This document shows, in pieces, positions 8,317 through 17,301 of a stretch of DNA of 64,000 nt. The notes under the pieces were generated by a model. It saw only the letters and a program-made list of their open reading frames with translations, searched no databases and was not told the origin of the DNA. Made by a program: the position numbers and the translations under genes. The DNA comes from Flaviaestuariibacter sp. (lineage in GTDB: Bacteria > Bacteroidota > Bacteroidia > Chitinophagales > Chitinophagaceae). The DNA lies in the NCBI GenBank assembly GCA_025963645.1, contig JAOQAI010000009.1, positions 62,001-126,000 on the forward strand, read 5' to 3'. Position 1 is the first letter of the stretch, and every line of letters starts with the position of its first letter.

Positions 8317-9327
8317 TTAAATCACATTCACTTCACGCTCTAAATTTACCTCAAACTTATCCAGCACGGAAGCTATTATCTTTTCGCTTAGCTCAAAAAT
8401 TTGCTGCCCGGTAGCTTTCCCATAGTTCACTAACACCAATGCCTGTTTGGAATAACAGCCCGCGTCGCCTTCGCGATAGCCTTTCCAACCACATTGCTCA
8501 ATGAGCCACCCGGCAGCCAACTTCATGCCTTCGCCTTGCGGGTAACTTACAATCATTGGAAAAGAAGCCTTCAACGCCTCATATTTTTTTAAGGATACTT
8601 GTGGGTTTTTGAAAAAACTTCCCGCATTTCCAAGCTCCTTCCAATCCGGCAATTTTGAGGTGCGGATATTAATGACCGCCTGTGAAACTGCCTGTATAGA
8701 CAGCTCTCTCACTCCCATGCGCTCCAACTCCTGCTTAATGGCGCCATAACTTGTATTGAGCCGCGGCTTTTTGTATAAGCGATAAGTAACGGAGGTAATG
8801 ATGTATTGACCTTTATAGATATTCTTAAAAACACTTTCCCTATATCCAAAACGGCATTCTTCTAATGAAAAGATCCTCTCCTCGCCACTTTTAATATCTA
8901 CCGCTTCCAGTTCCTGAAAAATATCTTTGATCTCCACTCCATAGGCGCCAATATTTTGCATGGGGGAAGCGCCGACATTGCCTGGTATCAGGGATAGATT
9001 TTCAGCACCTGCGTAATTATTATCCAGACAATATTGTACAAAGCGATGCCAGTTCTCACCGGCGCCCGCTTTTATAAATACATGGTCCTCATCCTGCCCT
9101 ACCAGCTCTATTCCCTTGATCTCATTTTTCAATACAAGCCCATCGAAGTTTTTTGTGCAAAGAAGATTACTCCCGCCCCCGAGAACCAGGATGGGCTCTT
9201 TAAGATTGGCTTCAGCCAACAAAGCTTTTAGCTCAACTACTGATGCGAATGCAGAAAAATAACGGGCGGCTACGTCTATTCCAAATGTATTAAATGCCTT
9301 TAATGACACTTCCTGCTTGATCATCAT
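8317..9327 (-). CDS. murB: UDP-N-acetylenolpyruvoylglucosamine reductase
   Basis: A 336-residue FAD enzyme that reduces UDP-GlcNAc-enolpyruvate to UDP-MurNAc with NADPH in cytoplasmic peptidoglycan precursor synthesis. Visible family marks are VLGGGSNLL (FAD binding, near residue 48), SLIPGNVGASPMQNIGAYG, the RYESxF-like FGYRESVFKN, the substrate loop GNAGSFFKNP with the catalytic Ser, and the C-terminal EQCGWKGYREGDAG and LVLVNYG. The length and motif order fit the E. coli-type (type I) enzyme. Two ATGs occur in tandem (9327, 9324); either could be used. It is transcribed divergently from the MORN-repeat gene. Confidence 0.95.
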   Translation of the reverse strand: MMIKQEVSLKAFNTFGIDVAARYFSAFASVVELKALLAEANLKEPILVLGGGSNLLCTKNFDGLVLKNEIKGIELVGQDEDHVFIKAGAGENWHRFVQYCLDNNYAGAENLSLIPGNVGASPMQNIGAYGVEIKDIFQELEAVDIKSGEERIFSLEECRFGYRESVFKNIYKGQYIITSVTYRLYKKPRLNTSYGAIKQELERMGVRELSIQAVSQAVINIRTSKLPDWKELGNAGSFFKNPQVSLKKYEALKASFPMIVSYPQGEGMKLAAGWLIEQCGWKGYREGDAGCYSKQALVLVNYGKATGQQIFELSEKIIASVLDKFEVNLEREVNVI

Positions 9328-9435
9328 GCTGTAAAACTATATCCTTATTTCTTTTTTAAAATAATCCTCAAATAGATGCTTAAATGCATGATTTTTTTTA
9401 TTACTTTGTTACTTAACTAAATCAGACTGCCCAAC

Positions 9436-12400
9436 ATGAGAAACACCTTCGTTTGTTTAGCACTATTATTTTGTGCCGGTACTACAGCAATTGCGCAATC
9501 CCCGGCTGTGTTTAACTCCGGGATGGTTCTTTCAGAAGCCATCAAGCTTCATGACAAAGAAGAATACAAAAAGGCAGTCACTCTTTTTAAAAGCATTCCG
9601 AGGAACGACACGAACTATGTAAAGGCCTTATACGAGATGTCGCTCTCTTATTTGCTCGATAGCAATTACACGGCAGCGCTGGCAGCCTGCGAAGAAGGGC
9701 TAAAGCAAGACCCTGAAGATCAGGAGTTGGACCTGCTCATTTCGAAGGGAAGTATATTGGATGAAATGGGCAAACGGGAGGAAGCGCTGGCTACTTATAA
9801 TGCAGCACTTCAAAAATATCCGGCTTCGCAAGGCTTATTATTAAATAAAGCCATTACTCTTTTGCGGGCGGATATACCACAAGAAGCGGAAGTCATTCTG
9901 CAAAATTTGGTACTTACCAATCCCTATTATGCCAGCGCTCACATGAAACTGGCAAACTGTGCTATCAGCCAGGGCAGACCTATTCCCGCCATGCTTTCTC
10001 TTTTTTCCTACTTAATGATCAGCCCTAACGGCAGGCATTTTAATTCCGCCATTCAACTGTTAAGCGCTATCAGCAAAAATGATGATGCCATACGAGAATT
10101 AGTAGAAAGCCGCAAAAATGCAGAAGAAACTTTTGGGCGTGCCGAACAGGTTATCCTTTCCAAAATAGCACTGGATAAAGATTATAAACAGCAAACCGCA
10201 ATAGACGACCCTATTATCCGGCAGCTTCAAGCGCTTATGGATATTATTCAGTATGATGAATCCAGTGATGACTTTTACATGCAGTATTATGTACCGGTCT
10301 TCAAACAAATAATTACTACCAAGCGATTCGAACCATTGGTTAATCTTGGATTTTCCAATGTGAACCTGGAAGCTATTCAGAAATACGTAAAGAAAAATAG
10401 CAAGGAAATAAAAGAAGCGGCCAACGAAGTGTCTGTTTATTTTAACCAGATAAGAACAACCCGTGAACTTTCCTATAAAAAGAGGCTGAATGCCCCGGCA
10501 CTTTACCATTATGATACTGATAATACGATCATAGGTAAAGGGAGAACAAATGCAAAGAATGACCCCGTTGGTACATGGGAATATTATTTTGATAATGGAA
10601 ACCTGAAAGCCAGGGGCGACTATTCAGAAGAAAGCAAAAAACAAGGCCTATGGAAATTTCAGTATGCTAACGGAAAGCAAAGTGGCATTGAGAACTGGCA
10701 AAACGATGTGCAGCACGGTGAAGACATCATTTACTTTCTGAACGGTAATACAATGGTTAAAACCCTGTTTACCGAAGGAAAACGTAACGGAGAATCTACT
10801 AAATATTATTCTATCGGGCATATCAGGTCAATAACGCCCTATAAAGACAACCAGGAAAATGGTGTCTATCGCGAGTTTTATAGTTCCGGAAGAAAATATA
10901 TCGAAGCCACTATGGCGGCAGATAAAAATAATGGAACCTATACTTCTTATTATAAGAATGGAAAGATTGCAAAAACTTGTACTTATAAAGATGGCTTGTT
11001 AGAAGGTCCCTACAAATCTTATCATGAGAACGGGCAACTTAGCTTTGAAGCTACTTACACCAACGATAAATTAAATGGCGAGGCAAAAAACTACCACGAA
11101 AATGGTAAACTAAAAGAGACCCGCCGCTTTGTAAATGACAAACTGGAAGGTGAAGACCTGGAGTACAATAATGAAGGCGTCTTAATTACCAAAGTCAGTT
11201 ACAAGGATGGAAAGGCGCAAGGACTTGCCTATTACTATGATGCGGACGGGAAGCTTTATTCGACTTTTCTTTTTGACAAGGATATTTTTAAGGAAGCTAG
11301 ATATTATGATAAGTCCGGCAAGGAAATCAGCACTTCTGCCAGGAAGGGCAAAAACATGGACCTTACGGTGTATTCCCCAGAAGGTTTTAAAGGGTCATTT
11401 TTTACTTATAATGATGCCGGTCAAAAGATCAATACCGGCACCTATTACTATGCCTCAGGCAAGGTAAAAGAAACAAACGAATACAAAGAAGGGCAGGTTC
11501 AGGGCATGTGCATTGGCTATTATCAAAACGGCACTAAGGAATATGAGATCACTTATGCAAATGATGAAAAAAACGGCCCGGCTACATTTTATCATCTAAA
11601 CGGCAAAATAAAATCATCCGGTTTTTATAAGGATGGCGATGCTGACGGCGACTGGACCAATTATAATGAGAAGGGAAATGTAACGGAAAAGTTCACCTAC
11701 CTCAATGGGGATCTAACCGGGTATTCTGAAACCTACTTGCCTAATGGCAAGCTGGATCTTGAAGAGGTGTATCAAAAAGGATGGCTGACCAGCCTTCATC
11801 AATACGATTCTACAGGAAAGACAATTTTTTCCGGCGCTTTTAAAAACGGCAATGGAAAATATGAAAGTATTTTCCCCAATGGAAAAAAACGTTACGAAGG
11901 CACTTATAAGAATGGCGAGTTTGATGGACCCTTCACCGTGTATTATGGCAATGGCGGCATTCGGGTTAAAAAAGGGTTTGACCGCGGACTATTACAGGGA
12001 AATTATACCGATTATCATGTTAACGGTAAAGTGGCTTCAACCGGTGAATACGAACTGGGTGATAAAAAAGGAACCTGGAAGTATTATACCGCCGCAGGAG
12101 CTATCTGGAAAGAAGAAACCTATGCGGGGGGTAAGGTAAATGGCAAATCAATATTTTACCATGCTAATGGAAAAATAGATAGAGAAATTGAATACAAAAG
12201 TGGTGAAATACACGGCAGCTATAAGCGCTACAGTGATGATGGATTTTTAATGCTGACCACATTTTACACTGAAGGAAAAATCAACGGCTATACGTACCTT
12301 GACAAGTCTGGCCAGCCTGTCAAAACGATTCACCTGCCGGGCGGGAATGGAAAAATTGAATCTTATTTTGCAAGCGGTGTACGATCTGCAGAAATGCAAT

Positions 12401-12723
12401 ATGCCGAGGGCAAGCTGCAGGGGCATTTTAAACTTTACTACTCCACCGGACAGCTATATTACCAGTGCGATAATGAAGCAGGTTTAACCCAGGGCCGCGC
12501 TACAGAGTATTACAAGAACGGGGCGGTCCAATCGGAATACAATTATTACTTCGACAATATGGATGGCAGTTATAAAGAATACCACGAAAATGGTAAGGTG
12601 AAAGAAGAAGGTCAATATTATAACGGCTCGGAAAACGGAATATTTAATTACTACGATGCCACAGGCAAACGAACGGAGCAACGGAAATACTACTATGGAA
12701 TTTTATTAGCGATTACACCATGA
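9436..12723 (+). CDS. Secreted TPR plus YwqK/MORN-repeat protein
   Basis: A 1095-residue protein with a signal peptide (residues 1-20, ending TAIAQ). Residues ~30-200 are tetratricopeptide-like helices (KAVTLFKSIP, LYEMSLSYLL, ALAACEEGLKQDP). From ~370 to the end there are about 30 repeats of 22-24 residues of the type YYxNGKLKExGxYxxGxxxG, the MORN-like repeats known in YwqK-type proteins. Such repeats form long beta-hairpin stacks. Its stop overlaps the start of the next gene (ATGA), so it is the first gene of an operon with two DUF3857 proteins. The YwqK antitoxin label used in databases rests on weak evidence; a structural or surface role is at least as likely. It is larger than most family members. 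Confidence 0.8.
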   Translation: MRNTFVCLALLFCAGTTAIAQSPAVFNSGMVLSEAIKLHDKEEYKKAVTLFKSIPRNDTNYVKALYEMSLSYLLDSNYTAALAACEEGLKQDPEDQELDLLISKGSILDEMGKREEALATYNAALQKYPASQGLLLNKAITLLRADIPQEAEVILQNLVLTNPYYASAHMKLANCAISQGRPIPAMLSLFSYLMISPNGRHFNSAIQLLSAISKNDDAIRELVESRKNAEETFGRAEQVILSKIALDKDYKQQTAIDDPIIRQLQALMDIIQYDESSDDFYMQYYVPVFKQIITTKRFEPLVNLGFSNVNLEAIQKYVKKNSKEIKEAANEVSVYFNQIRTTRELSYKKRLNAPALYHYDTDNTIIGKGRTNAKNDPVGTWEYYFDNGNLKARGDYSEESKKQGLWKFQYANGKQSGIENWQNDVQHGEDIIYFLNGNTMVKTLFTEGKRNGESTKYYSIGHIRSITPYKDNQENGVYREFYSSGRKYIEATMAADKNNGTYTSYYKNGKIAKTCTYKDGLLEGPYKSYHENGQLSFEATYTNDKLNGEAKNYHENGKLKETRRFVNDKLEGEDLEYNNEGVLITKVSYKDGKAQGLAYYYDADGKLYSTFLFDKDIFKEARYYDKSGKEISTSARKGKNMDLTVYSPEGFKGSFFTYNDAGQKINTGTYYYASGKVKETNEYKEGQVQGMCIGYYQNGTKEYEITYANDEKNGPATFYHLNGKIKSSGFYKDGDADGDWTNYNEKGNVTEKFTYLNGDLTGYSETYLPNGKLDLEEVYQKGWLTSLHQYDSTGKTIFSGAFKNGNGKYESIFPNGKKRYEGTYKNGEFDGPFTVYYGNGGIRVKKGFDRGLLQGNYTDYHVNGKVASTGEYELGDKKGTWKYYTAAGAIWKEETYAGGKVNGKSIFYHANGKIDREIEYKSGEIHGSYKRYSDDGFLMLTTFYTEGKINGYTYLDKSGQPVKTIHLPGGNGKIESYFASGVRSAEMQYAEGKLQGHFKLYYSTGQLYYQCDNEAGLTQGRATEYYKNGAVQSEYNYYFDNMDGSYKEYHENGKVKEEGQYYNGSENGIFNYYDATGKRTEQRKYYYGILLAITP

Positions 12724-14630
12724 AAAACGATCCTGTAAAGAAAGTAGGCTTAGCTATTTTCCTGGTATTCTTTTGCCAGCAAATGGTAGCGCAAGGAGGC
12801 AAGACACAGTTTCCGGAGGCGGAAGCAGTGTATACAAATCTTTCCTGCGAAGTGAACATCAAAAACGATAAAGGCAATCTATCTGCTACCAGCACCTATA
12901 AAGAAGACCTTTTGCTGGCTTCAGACAAAGGGGTGAAAATGATGGGGCGCGGAAGCATTTATCATGGCAGCTTCAGCGCTTTGAAAGATTGGGAAGCCTA
13001 TACGAAAACACCGGAAAATAAAAAGCTCAAGGTGTCTAATATCAACGTGAGCAGTAGCCGCCAGGATTATGTTTTTTTTGATGACACCAAGGAAACCTCC
13101 TTCGACTTTACCGGCGCTACTACCGGAGCTACACGGCATATGGAGTTTGAACTGCTCCACAGTGATGCGCACCTGCTGACGCCTTATTATTTTGACCGCT
13201 ATTTTCCCTTATTGAACGGGGAGCTGACGGTGACATTCCCTGAAAGCGTCAAGATAAAATATGTGGTGAAAGGCATTCATGCTGGTAAGGTTCAATTTAC
13301 TGAAACCCGTAAAAGGGATAAAACCTCGTATAAGTTTGCGATTCAAAATGTTCAGGGCGCCCCGGATTATGAAGATGCACCGGGCAGTGCATATTATGCA
13401 ACGCATGTCATTTTTTACATTGATAAGGTGCAGGTAGATGGGGAATGGAAGAATTTTCTTTCCACTACCGAAGATCTCTTTCGCTACAATTATGGATTTA
13501 TAAAGGACCTGAACAAGGACATCAGTCCAGAATTAAAGCATATCACCGACTCGCTTATCAATGGCGCGGCTTCCGACCTTGACAAAACAAAACGATTGTA
13601 CCAATGGGTGCAATCGAGCATTAAGTATGTAGCGTTTGAAGAGGGGCTGGAAGGCTTTATTCCAAGGCAGGCAAGCTTAGTGTGCACCCGCCGCTTTGGC
13701 GATTGCAAGGACATGGCAAGCATTCTTACCGCCATGCTCACCCATGCAAAAGTTCCGGCATATTATACCTGGATCGGCACCCGAAGGCTGCCCTACCGGT
13801 ATTCAGAAGTCCCGCTGCCCATTGTTGACAATCACATGATTTGCACAGCTTTGGTGAATGGGCAGTACATTTTTTTAGATGGCACAGACAGCGATTGTGT
13901 ATTTGGCATCCCCTCTTCTCATATCCAGGGAAAAGAAGCACTGGTAGCCATCAATGAAAAAGAATTTAAAGTATTGCCGGTAGAAATAGTGCCCAAGGAA
14001 AAGAATCTTTATCAAGACACCACCTTTCTCGAGCTCACAGAGAAAGGGCTCACCGGCAGGATAAAAATCTATATGACGGGTTATTATGCTTCCGATATGC
14101 ACGGCACGCTCAACTACAAGAACCAAAAAGAGCGTGATGAATATTTTCGTTCCAAATTTGCCAGGGGCAACAATAAGATACAGTTTACCAACTGGAAAGT
14201 GCAACAGTCGCCGGATCGAAATGCATCGCTGGTAACAGCAGATATAGATCTGCCCAATTATGCCCGAAAGCTGGGGGATGAATGGCTCCTGAATATGAAC
14301 CTCTTCAAGTTCTACGAAAGTGAAACGATTGAAACACTGAAACGGAAGTCGCCTATTGAACACCGTTATCTCACTTCCATGCTTTTTACAACAGTATTAA
14401 AGATGCCAATAGATTATAAGGCTTCTGCTATACCCCAAAGCCAATCATTGAAAAATGATGTCTGGGGATTTGATATGCAATACAAAACAGAAAAAGAGAG
14501 TGTCATTCTCTCACAAAAATTCGATATTGACCACCTCATGATCCAGCCCGTACAGTTTGAAAAATGGAACACGGTGCTGGACAATTTGCTGCCACATTAT
14601 AAACAAACTCTCGTACTCAGTAAAAAATAA
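12720..14630 (+). CDS. Secreted DUF3857/transglutaminase-like protein, catalytic triad intact
   Basis: A 636-residue exported protein (signal peptide about 1-23, MKNDPVKKVGLAIFLVFFCQ then QMVAQG). The N-terminal ~250 residues form the DUF3857 beta domain and residues ~280-390 a transglutaminase-like cysteine-protease fold. Cys329 in RFGDCKDMAS, His372 in DNHMIC and Asp387 in FLDGTDSD make a full Cys-His-Asp triad. The family is common in Bacteroidota, probably periplasmic, and may cleave or cross-link peptides; substrates are unknown. It overlaps the MORN gene by 4 bp and is followed after 3 bp by a paralogue that has lost the triad, suggesting the three products work together. Confidence 0.85.
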   Translation: MKNDPVKKVGLAIFLVFFCQQMVAQGGKTQFPEAEAVYTNLSCEVNIKNDKGNLSATSTYKEDLLLASDKGVKMMGRGSIYHGSFSALKDWEAYTKTPENKKLKVSNINVSSSRQDYVFFDDTKETSFDFTGATTGATRHMEFELLHSDAHLLTPYYFDRYFPLLNGELTVTFPESVKIKYVVKGIHAGKVQFTETRKRDKTSYKFAIQNVQGAPDYEDAPGSAYYATHVIFYIDKVQVDGEWKNFLSTTEDLFRYNYGFIKDLNKDISPELKHITDSLINGAASDLDKTKRLYQWVQSSIKYVAFEEGLEGFIPRQASLVCTRRFGDCKDMASILTAMLTHAKVPAYYTWIGTRRLPYRYSEVPLPIVDNHMICTALVNGQYIFLDGTDSDCVFGIPSSHIQGKEALVAINEKEFKVLPVEIVPKEKNLYQDTTFLELTEKGLTGRIKIYMTGYYASDMHGTLNYKNQKERDEYFRSKFARGNNKIQFTNWKVQQSPDRNASLVTADIDLPNYARKLGDEWLLNMNLFKFYESETIETLKRKSPIEHRYLTSMLFTTVLKMPIDYKASAIPQSQSLKNDVWGFDMQYKTEKESVILSQKFDIDHLMIQPVQFEKWNTVLDNLLPHYKQTLVLSKK

Positions 14631-14633
14631 ACT

Positions 14634-16586
14634 ATGCGACTTTTAACTATTGCCTGCATTTTATTCTGCCTTCAAGCATCGGCGCAATCTACCTATAAAA
14701 CGTTTCAGTGGGCGCCCACTCCTGCCCTGCACACCGTAGATGAAAAATATAAGAATGAAGCGGCCCTGTACATCAATGAACAAAAGATCAATGAGTACAT
14801 TATTGAAAAAGAAGGATTATTCATCTACAAGACCGTTCACCGTATTGTTCATATCAATACAGACAAGGGCATTGAGTTCTTCAACCGCATATATCTTCCT
14901 TTCGATCAGGCTGTGCAAATGGTTGCTGTCAAGGCCCGCACGGTATTGCCTTCTGGCAAAGTGATAGAACTCGATGAGAAAAACATCAAGGACCTGCAGG
15001 AAGACAACCGCACCTATAAAATATTTGCATTGGATGGATTAGCCAAAGGTTGCGAAGTAGAGTATTACTACACTATGAAGCAGTACCCGTCCTTTTTCGG
15101 CAGGGAATACATTACTTCTAAAATGCCGGTGGTAGCGAGTCATTTTGAGCTCATTGCCCCCTCGCACCTCAAATTTGAAACCCGCAACTACAACGATCTC
15201 CCCGCTTGTAAGGATAGCATCTATGGAGAAAAACGCTACTTATGGCTTGATGTAAAAAACATTGCTGCAGCGCCGGAAGAACGCTATTCCATGCAGGATG
15301 CCAACTTAAAAAGAGTGGAATATAAATTAAGCTACAATGCTGCGAAGAGTACAACAGAACGTCTTTTTACCTGGAATGAATTGGCAAAGAAAGTATATGA
15401 TACTTATACCACGGTTTCGGAGAAAGAAACAAAAAAGGTCAGGGAACTCGTGGAGGATGCAGGCATTAAGTCTTCTATGAAGGACGAGGAAAAGATCGCC
15501 AAACTGGAGAACTATCTTAAAAAGAATTTTCAATCACGCGACGACATTGATAGCGATGATGCGGAGGATCTCATTAAAGTAATAAAAAATAAGGTATCCA
15601 GCGAAAGAGCTTTTGGCAAGCTCTTTTCAACGGCTTTAGCCATCAGCAATGTAAACTTTGAAATTGTTTTGAGCGGTGATCGTTCCGATAATATAGTAGA
15701 GCGCAACCTGGAAAACTGGAACAATGCCCGCAACCTTCTTTTTTACTTTCCTGCTTTGCGTAAATACGTAGCCCCAACTGCGGCTGCCTACCGTTACCCG
15801 TGGATCCCCCCAACCTGGGCCGGCACCAACGGACTGTATTGTGTAGTGGCCAAACTTGGGAATTTCCAATCGGCTATCGGTGAAGTAAAACCGGTTATTT
15901 TGGAGGAAATGAAACATTCCTTTCATAATATGAGCATCAAAGCCGAGCTGGACAAGGACATGAATGCGCTATTGCTGGATGTGAAGCAACGGTATGGAGG
16001 ATATTACACTTCCAATTACAAAGCGCCTTTTGTTTTTTATCCTGCAGAAGAGCAGACAAAGTTCTTGAAAGAGCTGGTGAAGTTTGGATCCGGCAAGGAA
16101 AATATTATTTCCAGTTCATTTGAAAACAAAGAGTTAGAGCAGGAAGATCCTTATCAGCCATTTGTTATTAACGCAAAAGTCAAATCCACAGAATTGGTTG
16201 AAAAGGCCGGGGAAAAGGTCATCATTAAAGTAGGCGATTTGATAGGTGAGCAGGTGCAATTGTATGATGAAAAAGAACGCACGACCAACATCGAGCTCGA
16301 GTTTCCGCATGAGCTTATTCGTACGATTGAGCTCACCATTCCGGAGGGTTACGAAGTAAAGAACCTGAAAGACCTTTCATTTAATGAAGTGCATAAAGAA
16401 AAGGAGAAGGTGACCATGGCTTTTGTCACATCTTATGTAATTGATAAAAATATCTTGCGGATCACCATTGACGAAACCTACAATAGCTATTTCTACCCGA
16501 TGGACCAATATGCTGCCTTTAAAAAGATCATTAATGCTTCGGCAGACTTTAATAAAGTGGCATTAGTATTAGATAAGAAGAAATAA
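14634..16586 (+). CDS. Secreted DUF3857 protein with degenerate transglutaminase domain
   Basis: A 650-residue exported protein (signal peptide ~1-17, ending ASAQS). Its layout matches its upstream neighbour: DUF3857 beta domain, then a transglutaminase-like region around residues 270-400, then C-terminal beta sequence. In place of the neighbour's FGDCKDMASILTAML the corresponding stretch reads RAFGKLFSTALAI, with no cysteine, and the His and Asp motifs are replaced by NNARNLLFYFP and APTAAAYRYP. It is therefore probably not a peptidase but a binding or regulatory paralogue. Third gene of the MORN/DUF3857 operon, 3 bp after the previous stop. Loss of the triad is seen directly; the alignment was made by eye. 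Confidence 0.8.
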   Translation: MRLLTIACILFCLQASAQSTYKTFQWAPTPALHTVDEKYKNEAALYINEQKINEYIIEKEGLFIYKTVHRIVHINTDKGIEFFNRIYLPFDQAVQMVAVKARTVLPSGKVIELDEKNIKDLQEDNRTYKIFALDGLAKGCEVEYYYTMKQYPSFFGREYITSKMPVVASHFELIAPSHLKFETRNYNDLPACKDSIYGEKRYLWLDVKNIAAAPEERYSMQDANLKRVEYKLSYNAAKSTTERLFTWNELAKKVYDTYTTVSEKETKKVRELVEDAGIKSSMKDEEKIAKLENYLKKNFQSRDDIDSDDAEDLIKVIKNKVSSERAFGKLFSTALAISNVNFEIVLSGDRSDNIVERNLENWNNARNLLFYFPALRKYVAPTAAAYRYPWIPPTWAGTNGLYCVVAKLGNFQSAIGEVKPVILEEMKHSFHNMSIKAELDKDMNALLLDVKQRYGGYYTSNYKAPFVFYPAEEQTKFLKELVKFGSGKENIISSSFENKELEQEDPYQPFVINAKVKSTELVEKAGEKVIIKVGDLIGEQVQLYDEKERTTNIELEFPHELIRTIELTIPEGYEVKNLKDLSFNEVHKEKEKVTMAFVTSYVIDKNILRITIDETYNSYFYPMDQYAAFKKIINASADFNKVALVLDKKK

Positions 16587-16601
16587 AAAAATTTGAAACC
16601 G

Positions 16602-17273
16602 ATGCCTTCATTCAGCACAGCAACATTAATTGGCGCTACCGGGCTTATCGGCAGCCATTTGTTAACCTTGCTGAAGAATGACACAGACTTTTCAGAGATC
16701 AGGTTATTGGTAAGGCAGCCTTTCGGAAATACAAACGCCCGGACAACCGTAATGCTAACCGACTTCAATGACCCCCAATCTTTGAAGCGTGGAATTGAGG
16801 GTAGTGAAATAGTGTTCTGCGCTATTGGCACTACACAAAAGAAAGTAGGTGGTGATAAACAAGCCTACCGCAAAATAGATTATGATATTGCTGTCAATTC
16901 CGCAATACTTTGTAAGGAAAGTGGCTGTCGCACTTTTGTTTTGGTATCCTCGGTTGGCGCAAACGCAGCCAGCAATAATTTTTACCTGCAACTGAAAGGG
17001 GAGATCGAAGAAGCCCTAGCAGCGACAGGCATTCATTCGCTTTCCATCTTTCGTCCATCGATGTTATTAGGTGATCGCCAGGAAAAGCGTATCGGAGAAA
17101 GGATCGGGCAAATGGCTATGAAGGCGTTTTCGTTTGCCATCCCTGCTAAATACAAACCTATTGAGGCAAAGGAGGTAGCCGCCGCTATGGTGGCAGCAGC
17201 AAAGCAAGGGAAAGCCGGCTATCACGTTTATGAATATAATGACATTAAAAGCACTACCAGGACCACCACTTGA
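16602..17273 (+). CDS. NAD(P)-binding Rossmann protein, atypical SDR (TIP30/HTATIP2-like)
   Basis: A 223-residue protein starting TATLIGATGLIGSHLL, a glycine-rich GxTGxxG dinucleotide-binding motif, then FCAIGTTQKK and FVLVSSVGA, which match the atypical short-chain dehydrogenase group with NAD(P)-binding, oxidoreductase- or epimerase-like members. The usual Tyr-x-x-x-Lys pair is represented at best by FYLQLKGEIE, with Y and K three residues apart. I prefer the ATG at 16602; a TTG nine bases earlier is possible. It follows the DUF3857 operon by 15 bp and may be cotranscribed. The substrate is unknown. Confidence 0.75.
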   Translation: MPSFSTATLIGATGLIGSHLLTLLKNDTDFSEIRLLVRQPFGNTNARTTVMLTDFNDPQSLKRGIEGSEIVFCAIGTTQKKVGGDKQAYRKIDYDIAVNSAILCKESGCRTFVLVSSVGANAASNNFYLQLKGEIEEALAATGIHSLSIFRPSMLLGDRQEKRIGERIGQMAMKAFSFAIPAKYKPIEAKEVAAAMVAAAKQGKAGYHVYEYNDIKSTTRTTT

Positions 17274-17301
17274 TTATTTCAAATTAGAAATTCAAATTCT
17301 A

